From Gammaproteobacteria bacterium (GTDB taxonomy: Bacteria; Pseudomonadota; Gammaproteobacteria; Steroidobacterales; Woeseiaceae), in assembly GCA_009937615.1 (NCBI GenBank), contig JAACFB010000001.1, forward strand, positions 62,001 through 126,000: a DNA stretch of 64,000 nucleotides, read 5' to 3'. The notes below the pieces were generated by a model. That model was given only the letters and a program-made list of their open reading frames with translations. It made no database searches and was not told where the DNA came from. Below are positions 43,442-52,021 of the stretch, one piece after another. Both the position numbers and the translations under genes were made by a program. Position 1 is the first letter of the stretch; the number at the start of each line of letters is the position of its first letter.

Positions 43442-45688
43442 TCAGGTTGTTTGCAAAGGCAATGCTGCGGGCGCCGCTGCAAAGGCCTTTTGCACATGTT
43501 CTCTAAAGTCGATCGCTTTCATGTAACCAACAACTTCGTAGCCGTGCCGCTGCCGGCCATCGGTGCCGAAGAATATAATCGTCGGCGGGCCGAAAACACT
43601 GAATCGCTTCAGCAGGGCTTGGTCCTGCTCGTCGTTTTTCGTGACATCGGCCTGCAATAATACCGTGTTTTCAAGCGCGGCCTGCACGCCGGCATCGGTG
43701 AAGGTATAGGTTTCCATTTCGATGCAGGAGACACACCAGTCGGCATAGAAGTCGAGCATTGCGGTCTTGCCCAGGCTGGATGCGGTCTCTAACTCGCGGT
43801 CGAGATCGTCAACGGTCTTGATGCGCCGGAACTCGATATGCCGTTCCTCGGCGACCATCGTGCCGCCAATATTGATCGTTGCCAACGGCTTGAGGGGATT
43901 GCTGCCGCCCGTGAGGGCGCCGAGAAACAGCAGCAGGCCATAGACAACAGCCAGGACGCCGAAACCCTTGCCGAGCTTCCGGGAAACCGGGGCATCGGCG
44001 GCCAGCTGGGTGAGCCCGCCCATGAATACGCCGGCCATGAATACCAACCCCGCCCAGAGGGCCAGCGTGATGCTCCCCGGCAGGATCCGTGACAGCATCC
44101 AGATAGCAAGGCCGAGCAGCATGAATCCGAACGAGGCCTTGACTGCCACCATCCAGCCGCCGGCCCTGGGCAACAGGTGCCCCTGCGCAGCGCCGACAGC
44201 CAGCAGCGGAGCGCCCATGCCGAGGCTCATCGCGAACAAGGATAAACCGCCGCGCACCATATCGCCGCTCTGAGCCATAACTGTCAGGCTTGCGATCAGG
44301 GCAGGGGCGACACAGGCCGTAACGATAAGCGCCGACAGGGCACCCATGATGAATGCGCCGATCGTGGTGCCACTTTTCTGGCTACCGCTGATCGATGCAA
44401 GCCGGCTCTGAATGCCGCTCGGCATCTGCAGGTCGTAGCCGCCGAACATGGCGAGTGCGAGCAATACGAAGAAACCCGAGAACAAGATCAGAACCCAGGG
44501 CTGGTTGAACGTCGCCTGCAGCTGGGCGCCGGCTGCCGCCGCCACAATGCCGGCTGCCGTGTACACAAGGGCCATGCCCATCACGTAGCTGAGCGCCAGC
44601 GTAAAGCCGCGCATAGGGCTCGTCCGGTGGCCTTCGCCAGCAATGATGGACGTCAGGATCGGGATCATCGGCAGCACGCACGGCGTGAATGCCAGGAGCA
44701 GGCCAAGTCCGAAAAACGTTATGAGCACCCAGCCGACATTTGCCTCGGTGATGAGCTTTGCAAGCCGGCCCTGTTCAGAGACCGGCGGCACGGATGAACG
44801 CAACGCCGTCAAATCAGTGATCGCGGTTGCCGCAGGCAGTGCGACGCTGAATACGGCCGTTTGTGGCAAATAGCACAGGCCGGCATCTGCACAACCCTGG
44901 AACCCGAGTTCGAGCTCGACCTGCGTCGCATCGGGAGTGGCGCGCGCGAGCGTCAGGCGGCCGATCACGTCGTTGTAGTACACCTCGGATTCGCCAAAGA
45001 ACTCGTCAACTTTGATCTTGCCTTTCGGCAGCTCGAGTTGACCGGCCATTACGCCGTCGCTCAATGAGCGTACCGACAGCTTGTCCCTGTAAAGGTAGTA
45101 GCCGGGGATGATCCGAAACCCCACCTCGACCGTATTGCCATCGATTGCAAGGACGTCGGGGAAAAAGACCTCTTCCGGAGGCGGAAAGTCATCGACGCCG
45201 GCAGGAGAGTCGCCGAATGCGCCGAGATCGAGTTTCGGCTTGATCGCGGCCGGCTGGCGAAGCGTTACCTCTTCGGTCCAGACCTGGGGCGGGTAGCACA
45301 GGCCGATGTCAGCGCAGCCCTGGCTCTTGATGATTAGCTGCATCGACTCGGGGCGATCGCCATCGATCCGATACGGCACGTTTACGTAGAAATGTTCGCG
45401 GTAGACCTGCTGTTTACCAAAGAATTCATCTTCGTGTTCGAGGCCGTCAGGCAGCCGCGCCTCCCCAAGGACGACGGCATCGGTGCCGCTCTCGAATCCG
45501 AGCTTGTTGCGGTACAGGTAATAGCCTTTCTCGATCGCCCAGTCGACCTCGATCGCATCACCGGTATCCGTGGTTGCGTAACGATAGGCAACCTCCGGGC
45601 GCAACGGATCCTCGTCCTGGGCCAGCGCAAACCCGAGCGGCGTGAGCAGCAGCAGGAGGATGCGGGCGAGAGGGTGGCTTTTCATCAT
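43442..45688 (-). CDS. dsbD: Thiol:disulfide interchange protein DsbD with doubled N-terminal domain
   Basis: DsbD moves electrons from cytoplasmic thioredoxin across the inner membrane to periplasmic thiol proteins. The protein is 748 residues, about 180 longer than E. coli DsbD. The reason is visible: two tandem nDsbD-like immunoglobulin domains, each with the motif CADxGLCYxP (CADIGLCYPP and CADAGLCYLP), instead of one. Then comes an eight-helix core with redox cysteines in AFTPCVLPMIPIL and TACVAPAL, and a C-terminal thioredoxin domain with WCVSC (C652, C655). Signal peptide 1-23. The neighbour tlpA is a likely electron acceptor. Alternative start one codon later. Confidence 0.94.
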   Translation of the reverse strand: MMKSHPLARILLLLLTPLGFALAQDEDPLRPEVAYRYATTDTGDAIEVDWAIEKGYYLYRNKLGFESGTDAVVLGEARLPDGLEHEDEFFGKQQVYREHFYVNVPYRIDGDRPESMQLIIKSQGCADIGLCYPPQVWTEEVTLRQPAAIKPKLDLGAFGDSPAGVDDFPPPEEVFFPDVLAIDGNTVEVGFRIIPGYYLYRDKLSVRSLSDGVMAGQLELPKGKIKVDEFFGESEVYYNDVIGRLTLARATPDATQVELELGFQGCADAGLCYLPQTAVFSVALPAATAITDLTALRSSVPPVSEQGRLAKLITEANVGWVLITFFGLGLLLAFTPCVLPMIPILTSIIAGEGHRTSPMRGFTLALSYVMGMALVYTAAGIVAAAAGAQLQATFNQPWVLILFSGFFVLLALAMFGGYDLQMPSGIQSRLASISGSQKSGTTIGAFIMGALSALIVTACVAPALIASLTVMAQSGDMVRGGLSLFAMSLGMGAPLLAVGAAQGHLLPRAGGWMVAVKASFGFMLLGLAIWMLSRILPGSITLALWAGLVFMAGVFMGGLTQLAADAPVSRKLGKGFGVLAVVYGLLLFLGALTGGSNPLKPLATINIGGTMVAEERHIEFRRIKTVDDLDRELETASSLGKTAMLDFYADWCVSCIEMETYTFTDAGVQAALENTVLLQADVTKNDEQDQALLKRFSVFGPPTIIFFGTDGRQRHGYEVVGYMKAIDFREHVQKAFAAAPAALPLQTT

Positions 45689-45848
45689 AGGTGTGTCCGG
45701 GCCAGGCGCCTCGCCTGAATGCCGATATAGACCGTCCCTGGTCCGAAATGTTACGCGAATCAGGGTCCGGGCGGCGCAGGATACCCGCGGTGGGCAGCGG
45801 TGTCATCGACCCAGGTCAAGTTTTTGCCATCATCACGGTGCAATAGAG

Positions 45849-45878
45849 CTTGAAATTTGCCGGCGCATCCCTATTATT
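45849..45878 (+). promoter_or_regulatory. Promoter of groESL, sigma70- and sigma32-like
   Basis: TTGAAA (45850-45855), a 16-bp spacer and TATTAT (45872-45877) make a sigma70-type promoter. The same DNA reads CTTGAA (45849-45854), 14 bp, CCCTATTA, close to the heat-shock sigma32 consensus CTTGAA / CCCCATnT. The -10 abuts the CIRCE operator. Confidence 0.7.
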
Positions 45879-45903
45879 AGCACTCCCAACGACCGAGTGC
45901 TAA
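45877..45903. promoter_or_regulatory. CIRCE operator (HrcA binding site)
   Basis: TTAGCACTC (45877-45885), a 9-bp spacer and GAGTGCTAA (45895-45903) exactly match the CIRCE consensus. HrcA bound here would block the overlapping -10 and initiation site, repressing groESL until heat shock. hrcA itself is not in the window. Confidence 0.97.
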
Positions 45904-45969
45904 TAGCCAGTGGTCAGGAAACCCGCATAAAGTCGGTTAAAAATCAATAAATTATAGGAGATAAACACC

Positions 45970-46260
45970 ATGAAGATTCGTCCGCTTCATGATCGAGTCA
46001 TCGTCAAGCGCATGGAAGAAGAGCGCACATCGCCCGGCGGAATCGTTATTCCGGACGCTGCGACGGAGAAACCGATCAAGGGTGAAGTCATCGCGGCCGG
46101 CAACGGCAAAATTCTCGACAGTGGCGACGTTCGTGCCCTTGACGTCAAGGTCGGCGACAAGGTCCTGTTCGGCAAGTACGCCGGGACGGAAGTCAAGGTC
46201 GATGGAGAAGAGCTGCTGGTGATGAAGGAAGACGACATCATGGCAGTGATCGAAAGCTGA
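45970..46260 (+). CDS. groES: Co-chaperonin GroES
   Basis: The 96-residue heptameric lid of the GroEL chamber. It contains [18 protein letters not shown], the mobile loop [45 protein letters not shown] and the C-terminal [15 protein letters not shown]. The ribosome binding site TAGGAG (about 45955-45960) is well placed. Only one groES copy is in the window. Confidence 0.98.
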   Translation: MKIRPLHDRVIVKRMEEERTSPGGIVIPDAATEKPIKGEVIAAGNGKILDSGDVRALDVKVGDKVLFGKYAGTEVKVDGEELLVMKEDDIMAVIES

Positions 46261-46309
46261 TCATCGCCATACCCGGTACGGAATACCCATTCAAAATTAG
46301 CGGCGCTAG

Positions 46310-47980
<1,671 letters not shown>

Positions 47981-48004
47981 GTCAGTCGCCATCGAGCAAA
48001 GAAA

Positions 48005-48031
48005 AGCCCGGCACCTGCCGGGCTTTTTTTT
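48005..48031 (+). terminator. Intrinsic terminator of groESL
   Basis: AGCCCGGC (48005-48012), loop ACCT and GCCGGGCT (48017-48024) form a perfect 8-bp stem, followed by eight T residues to 48031. It lies 24 bp after the groEL stop. Confidence 0.95.
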
Positions 48032-48081
48032 GGTAGCGGCGTGCTAGCCGGCGACCGCCGCGTGCGCCCTGATAATACGGC

Positions 48082-48708
48082 TCAATGCGCCGAGTACAGC
48101 GGTTCCCTGCTGCGGCGGCGCAGCCACCACCAAAGCCTGATTCCGAGCAGCAGGCCCAGGATCAGCGCGTAGACCAGTGGCTCCCTGATGTCCTGCTTGA
48201 CCTGCCACCAGTAATGCCAGACACCGAGAATACCGACGGCATAAATACTGTAGTGCAGCTTGTTCCAACTCCGGCCCATGGCTCGACGGATCCGATCTGT
48301 GGAGGTCACGGCCATTGCGGCCAGCAGCAGCAGCGCGATGAACCCGACAGTGATGAAGGGTCGCTTGACCAGGTCTTCAGCGATGGCAGGGATTAGCAAG
48401 CCCTGGTCAAGAATCAGCCAGGTAAGAAAGTGCATGAGCACATAAAAGAACGTAAACAGTCCGATCATTCGCCGGAAGCGTCCAAGCCAGTTCCAGCCCG
48501 TCAGCCGCCGGAGCGGGGTGATGGCGAGCGTAATCATGATGAAGCGCAGGTTCCAGTTGCCGAATCGGTCGAGGATCTCCTCGATCGGATTCGCTCCGAG
48601 CCTACCCGTGATTCCCAAAGCGTCCGTGACGACCAGCAGGGCAGGCAGGAGACAGAGCAGGAACACAACCGGCTTCCAGATCAGCCGAATTTGCTGCAGC
48701 GTGTTCAC
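48082..48708 (-). CDS. msrQ: MsrQ heme-binding membrane subunit of the MsrPQ system
   Basis: The 208-residue inner-membrane b-type cytochrome (YedZ) that feeds quinone- or flavin-derived electrons to MsrP. It shows six predicted helices and the family pattern GNWNLRFIMITLAITPLRRLTGW, FFYVLMHFLTWLILDQG (heme-ligating His region), GRSWNKLHYSIYAVGILGVWHYWW (second heme His) near 150-175. It starts 5 bp after msrP ends, forming the usual msrPQ pair. Confidence 0.94.
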   Translation of the reverse strand: MNTLQQIRLIWKPVVFLLCLLPALLVVTDALGITGRLGANPIEEILDRFGNWNLRFIMITLAITPLRRLTGWNWLGRFRRMIGLFTFFYVLMHFLTWLILDQGLLIPAIAEDLVKRPFITVGFIALLLLAAMAVTSTDRIRRAMGRSWNKLHYSIYAVGILGVWHYWWQVKQDIREPLVYALILGLLLGIRLWWWLRRRSREPLYSAH

Positions 48709-48713
48709 GGAAG

Positions 48714-49673
48714 CTAGTAATGCCTGCGGAGCTTCAGGCCGTCGTAAAGATGCGCGACGTGTTCGGCATAGCCGTTGAACATCTGGGTTGGCTGCTTGCT
48801 CGCAAAGACGCTGGCGCCTATTCGCCGTTCGCGCGCCTGGCTCCAGCGCGGGTGGTCTACGTTCGGGTTAACGTTGGCATAAAATCCGTACTCGCGAGGT
48901 GCCGCCATCTCCCAGCTCGTCTTCGGCTGGCGCTCGACGAAGCGCATGCGCACGATGCCTTTTATGCCCTTGAAGCCATACTTCCATGGCACAACCAGTC
49001 GAATGGGGGCGCCGTTCTGGTTCGGGAGAGCTTCGCCGAAAACACCCACTGCCAGGATCGCGAGCGGGTTGGTCGCCTCGGCAATCGTCAGGCCTTCACG
49101 GTACGGCCAGTCGAGCACGCGGCGACTTTGGCCCGGCATGCGTACCGGGTCGTGTAATGTCTCGAAGGCGACATATTTTGCCCTGGAGGTTGGTTTGAAC
49201 GATTTGATGACTTCGGCAAGCGAAATGCCGACCCAGGGGATAACCATCGACCAGGCCTCGACGCAGCGCATCCGGTAGATTCGCTCTTCAAGATCGAAGG
49301 GCTTGATGAAGTCTTCAAAAAGAAACGAGCCGGTCTTTTCGGCATGCCCGTCGACCGTGATCGTCCAGGGCCGCGGTTCGAAGTCCTGCGCGTTCCTGAA
49401 GGGGTCTGCCTTGCCAGTACCGAATTCGTAGTAGTTATTATAGGTCGTGACATCTTCGTAGGTATTCGGCAGCTCGTCGGTGCTCAATCGGCTCGGGCGG
49501 ATGCCTTCGAGTTTCTCGCCGCTGCCCGCGGGCACGATGGCGCCGAGCGCCGGCGCGGCTATCGCCGCAGCGCCGACAATACTCCCTGCGCGCATGAAGT
49601 TGCGGCGGCTGAAATAGTTCGACTCGCTGGTGATCTCCGACGGACGGATATCAGCGGGCTTTTTGATTAGCAT
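48714..49673 (-). CDS. msrP: MsrP periplasmic protein-methionine-sulfoxide reductase catalytic subunit
   Basis: The 319-residue molybdopterin enzyme (YedY) repairs oxidised methionine in envelope proteins. The twin-arginine export signal is clear (SRRNFMRAGSIVG, residues 22-34). The molybdenum-coordinating cysteine C137 lies in RMRCVEAWSMVIPWVG. Other family features are LETLHDP, LDWPYREGLTIAEA and VPWKYGFKGIKG. I take ATG 49673 (MLIKKPADIRP) because it gives the Tat signal at the right distance; the frame continues to 49838 without meaning. moeA upstream in the window belongs to its cofactor pathway. MsrP and MsrQ form a unit. Confidence 0.96.
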   Translation of the reverse strand: MLIKKPADIRPSEITSESNYFSRRNFMRAGSIVGAAAIAAPALGAIVPAGSGEKLEGIRPSRLSTDELPNTYEDVTTYNNYYEFGTGKADPFRNAQDFEPRPWTITVDGHAEKTGSFLFEDFIKPFDLEERIYRMRCVEAWSMVIPWVGISLAEVIKSFKPTSRAKYVAFETLHDPVRMPGQSRRVLDWPYREGLTIAEATNPLAILAVGVFGEALPNQNGAPIRLVVPWKYGFKGIKGIVRMRFVERQPKTSWEMAAPREYGFYANVNPNVDHPRWSQARERRIGASVFASKQPTQMFNGYAEHVAHLYDGLKLRRHY

Positions 49674-49919
49674 CGATGCACTCCCTGAAACGGATACTAA
49701 AAGAGACCGTCCTAACCGAGTAAATATTGCACACTTTCGGGCGCATTCCGGCGTCTGCAACAATCTGTTACGAACATGCCGGTTTTCCTGCCGGGGGCGG
49801 CCGCCTCTCATGCCTTGAAATCGTCCCGAACCGCCCACAATTAAAGACCCACAGGAAAGTTCCGCGATTAATTTTCGGATTTTTTCAAACTTTTGCCGTA
49901 AGAGGCGATCGAAATCAAC

Positions 49920-50642
49920 ATGAGCGAATTATTCTCAACGAGCGAAAGAACCAGCGAACGCATTGCGCCGACGGCGACCCTGCATGTCGATGTCATCGCC
50001 GACCTGATTTGTCCTTTCTGCTACCTTGGCAAGCGACGCCTCGATCACGCGATGCGAGCCGTAAAGGGTCCGAGCGAAGTGAGCTGGTATCCCTACCAGC
50101 TGAATCCCGAGATGCCTGCAGAGGGCATGTCGTTTGACGAGTACCTGTCACGGCGCTTCGGTAATCCGGCGTCCATCCAGCCGGTGCTTGATGGACTTGC
50201 GGCCGAAGGTCGCCGCGACGACATCGGATTCCGTTTCGACCGGCTTACCCACGTCCCTAACACGCTTCCGGCGCACCAGGTCATGCATCTTGCCGAAGTG
50301 GAAGGCGCGGCGCAGTCGACACTTGCGGACGCTTTGATGCAGGCGTTTTTCGAGCAAGGCGAGAATATCGGCGAAACCGACGTGCTTGTCGCAGTTGCTG
50401 GCAGGTACGGACTTGCGGCGGATGACGTACAACGTGCCGTCGATGATGAACAATCCCGACAGATCGTCCTTTCGCGAGAAGCGCAGGTTCGCGCGAGCGG
50501 CATGGTCGGCGTCCCGGGCTATCTTCTCAATCGTCGCCTGCTCGTTGTCGGCGCGCAGTCGACCGAGACCTTGATCAATGCCTTTGACAGGGCGATGTTC
50601 GGCGAGGGTGACGACGCGATCGCTTCTCCGGCTCTGCATTAG
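49920..50642 (+). CDS. DsbA-family (FrnE-like) oxidoreductase
   Basis: A 240-residue DsbA-like thioredoxin-fold protein without signal peptide, so probably cytoplasmic. The redox motif is CPFC (C31-C34) in DLICPFCYLGKRRLDHAM. The alpha insertion follows (FRFDRLTHVPNTLPAHQVMHLAEVEGAAQSTLADALMQAFFEQGENIGETDVLV), typical of the FrnE/polyketide-synthesis DsbA group, and ends with GVPGYLLNRRLLVVGAQ containing the cis-proline. Family function is thiol-disulfide or isomerase chemistry; the substrate is unknown. It diverges from msrP and converges on the hydrolase gene with a 4-bp overlap. Confidence 0.87.
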   Translation: MSELFSTSERTSERIAPTATLHVDVIADLICPFCYLGKRRLDHAMRAVKGPSEVSWYPYQLNPEMPAEGMSFDEYLSRRFGNPASIQPVLDGLAAEGRRDDIGFRFDRLTHVPNTLPAHQVMHLAEVEGAAQSTLADALMQAFFEQGENIGETDVLVAVAGRYGLAADDVQRAVDDEQSRQIVLSREAQVRASGMVGVPGYLLNRRLLVVGAQSTETLINAFDRAMFGEGDDAIASPALH

Positions 50643-51652
50643 ACCGCATCAGGATCGTTTAGACGGAGGCCGGTTTCGTGGGCTTTATGCTGCCCGGGCG
50701 GCAGTCCCTGCATGCGCCGGTCCAGCCAGTCGATCAACAGTGAATTAACGTCGTCCGGCTTTTCCTGCTGGGTCCAGTGACCGCAGTTCTCGAGTATGTG
50801 AGTCTCCAGGTCAGGTACGAACGGCGTCATTGCGTCGATCTGCTCGGGCGAGATGATGACGTCGTCAACGGCACCGATAAACAAGCTCGGGACGCGCACG
50901 GTCTGGTCGAGATCAGCCGTGCTGTCCCAGTTGCGCGTCCAGTTTCTGTACCAGTTGATCGCCGGAGTGAACCCGCCAGCCTCGAAGGCATCCGCATAAA
51001 CCCGGGCGTCCTCGGCCGATAAAAGCGTGTCGCCAGCCGGCTGGTCGCGCTCGAGGGCGGCGAGCAGGCTAAAGCTCCGCATCGCTTTCGGCAGCTGGTT
51101 GAATCGCTCCCGCGTGATCGAATTTCTGCGCATCATGACCTCGAACACCCATGCAGGGTCGCGGTCACATCGCCGGTCCGCCGCGTCGGAGTCCTGAAAA
51201 TTGACGATGTAAAAGTCATCACCGAGAACGGTGCGCATCAGCGCGATCGGGTCGACAGGCGGGCGCGGCAGGAACGGCACGTTCAGGGCGACGAGACCGG
51301 CCATGCGCTCCGGCACCAGTAATGCCATCTGCCAGGCGAGCAGGGCGCCCCAGTCATGCCCGACGATGACGGCTTGAGTGAACTCTTTGGCATCGAGAAT
51401 CGCGACGACGTCGCCAACCAGTGCCTGGATCGAATAGGCGGCGACGCCGGCGGGTTTGCCGGTTCGCCCATAGCCACGCTGATCCGGCGCGATTGCGTGA
51501 TAGCCGGCTGCGGCCAGCGCCGGCAGTTGATAGCGCCATGAGTAGGCGAGCTCCGGAAATCCGTGCAGGAGAATGACGGGCCGGCCCTCACCCTGCTCAT
51601 AAACAGCGATTCGGACGTTGCCGGTGTCGATAAAATTCGGTTCAGGGAACAT
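50639..51652 (-). CDS. Epoxide-hydrolase-like alpha/beta hydrolase
   Basis: A 337-residue soluble alpha/beta hydrolase. Motifs: HGFPELAYSWRYQLPAL (oxyanion hole, 30-46), DQRGYGRTGKP, the nucleophile elbow VGHDWGALLAW (D100, aspartate rather than serine), and the C-terminal ENCGHWTQQEKP carrying the catalytic histidine. The Asp nucleophile and HGFPE segment point to epoxide hydrolases rather than esterases or haloalkane dehalogenases, though dehalogenases share the elbow. No neighbours reveal the substrate. It diverges from the ileS leader region. Confidence 0.85.
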   Translation of the reverse strand: MFPEPNFIDTGNVRIAVYEQGEGRPVILLHGFPELAYSWRYQLPALAAAGYHAIAPDQRGYGRTGKPAGVAAYSIQALVGDVVAILDAKEFTQAVIVGHDWGALLAWQMALLVPERMAGLVALNVPFLPRPPVDPIALMRTVLGDDFYIVNFQDSDAADRRCDRDPAWVFEVMMRRNSITRERFNQLPKAMRSFSLLAALERDQPAGDTLLSAEDARVYADAFEAGGFTPAINWYRNWTRNWDSTADLDQTVRVPSLFIGAVDDVIISPEQIDAMTPFVPDLETHILENCGHWTQQEKPDDVNSLLIDWLDRRMQGLPPGQHKAHETGLRLNDPDAV

Positions 51653-51716
51653 GCTGACTTCCGGCCTTGGAGGCTCTATCCAGACCCTCGAAACACTGGG
51701 GTATCGCCCCGATTTC

Positions 51717-51725
51717 TGCTAGTGT
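51717..51725 (+). promoter_or_regulatory. Candidate extended -10 promoter of the ileS leader
   Basis: TGC followed by TAGTGT (51720-51725) reads as an extended -10. Initiation about 7 bp downstream would begin the transcript at the base of the T-box leader (about 51732). The -35 position has no good hexamer, so this is tentative. Confidence 0.35.
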
Positions 51726-51732
51726 CCCATCC

Positions 51733-52006
51733 CGAGACGTCGAAGGGGAAGAGTAAGCGGAGGTCTCTGGCCTTAGCGACCGGGGGACGGTGTAAGCCCC
51801 GGGCCGGAATTCCGCCGAAGATCACCCCGGAGTCGCTGCCCGAAAGTCGAGTGACGAGTAGACGCAGCCGGCTGGCCGCCGATACCGGGCCACGGGTCCT
51901 TGACCTGACAAGGCGGCCAGCGCGAGCTTGCCGCGAATCCGGGTGGTACCGCGATACGTATTGATCGCCCCGGGCGCAGGTTTTGCGTCCGGGGCGATGT
52001 CGTTTT
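51733..52006 (+). promoter_or_regulatory. T-box riboswitch (tRNA-Ile sensing) upstream of ileS
   Basis: All expected pieces are visible in order. Stem I: AGTA (51752-51755) and GAAG (51817-51820) flank the specifier loop, closed above by GCGGA/TCCGC (51757-51761/51811-51815) and below by GGGG/CCCC (51745-51748/51825-51828). The specifier codon is ATC (51821-51823), an isoleucine codon, followed by A. A 10-bp helix GCTGGCCGCC/GGCGGCCAGC (51871-51880/51912-51921) fits stem III. The T-box core GGGTGGTACCGCG (51941-51953) carries TGGT, complementary to a tRNA acceptor end with discriminator A, as in tRNA-Ile. Antiterminator: CCGGG (51939-51943) with CCCGG (51969-51973) and GCGAT (51951-51955) with ATCGC (51964-51968), leaving the 7-nt TGGTACC bulge. 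Uncharged tRNA-Ile would stabilise this and let ileS be transcribed. Confidence 0.95.
51964..52006 (+). terminator. Riboswitch-controlled terminator of the ileS leader
   Basis: ATCGCCCCGGGCGCA (51964-51978) pairs with TGCGTCCGGGGCGAT (51984-51998) over 15 bp with a single G-T pair and a 5-nt loop, followed by GTCGTTTT. Its 5' strand is also the 3' strand of the T-box antiterminator, so the two structures exclude each other. The T tract is short, so termination may be incomplete. Confidence 0.85.
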
Positions 52007-52021
52007 GGAGAGAGGGTTTTG

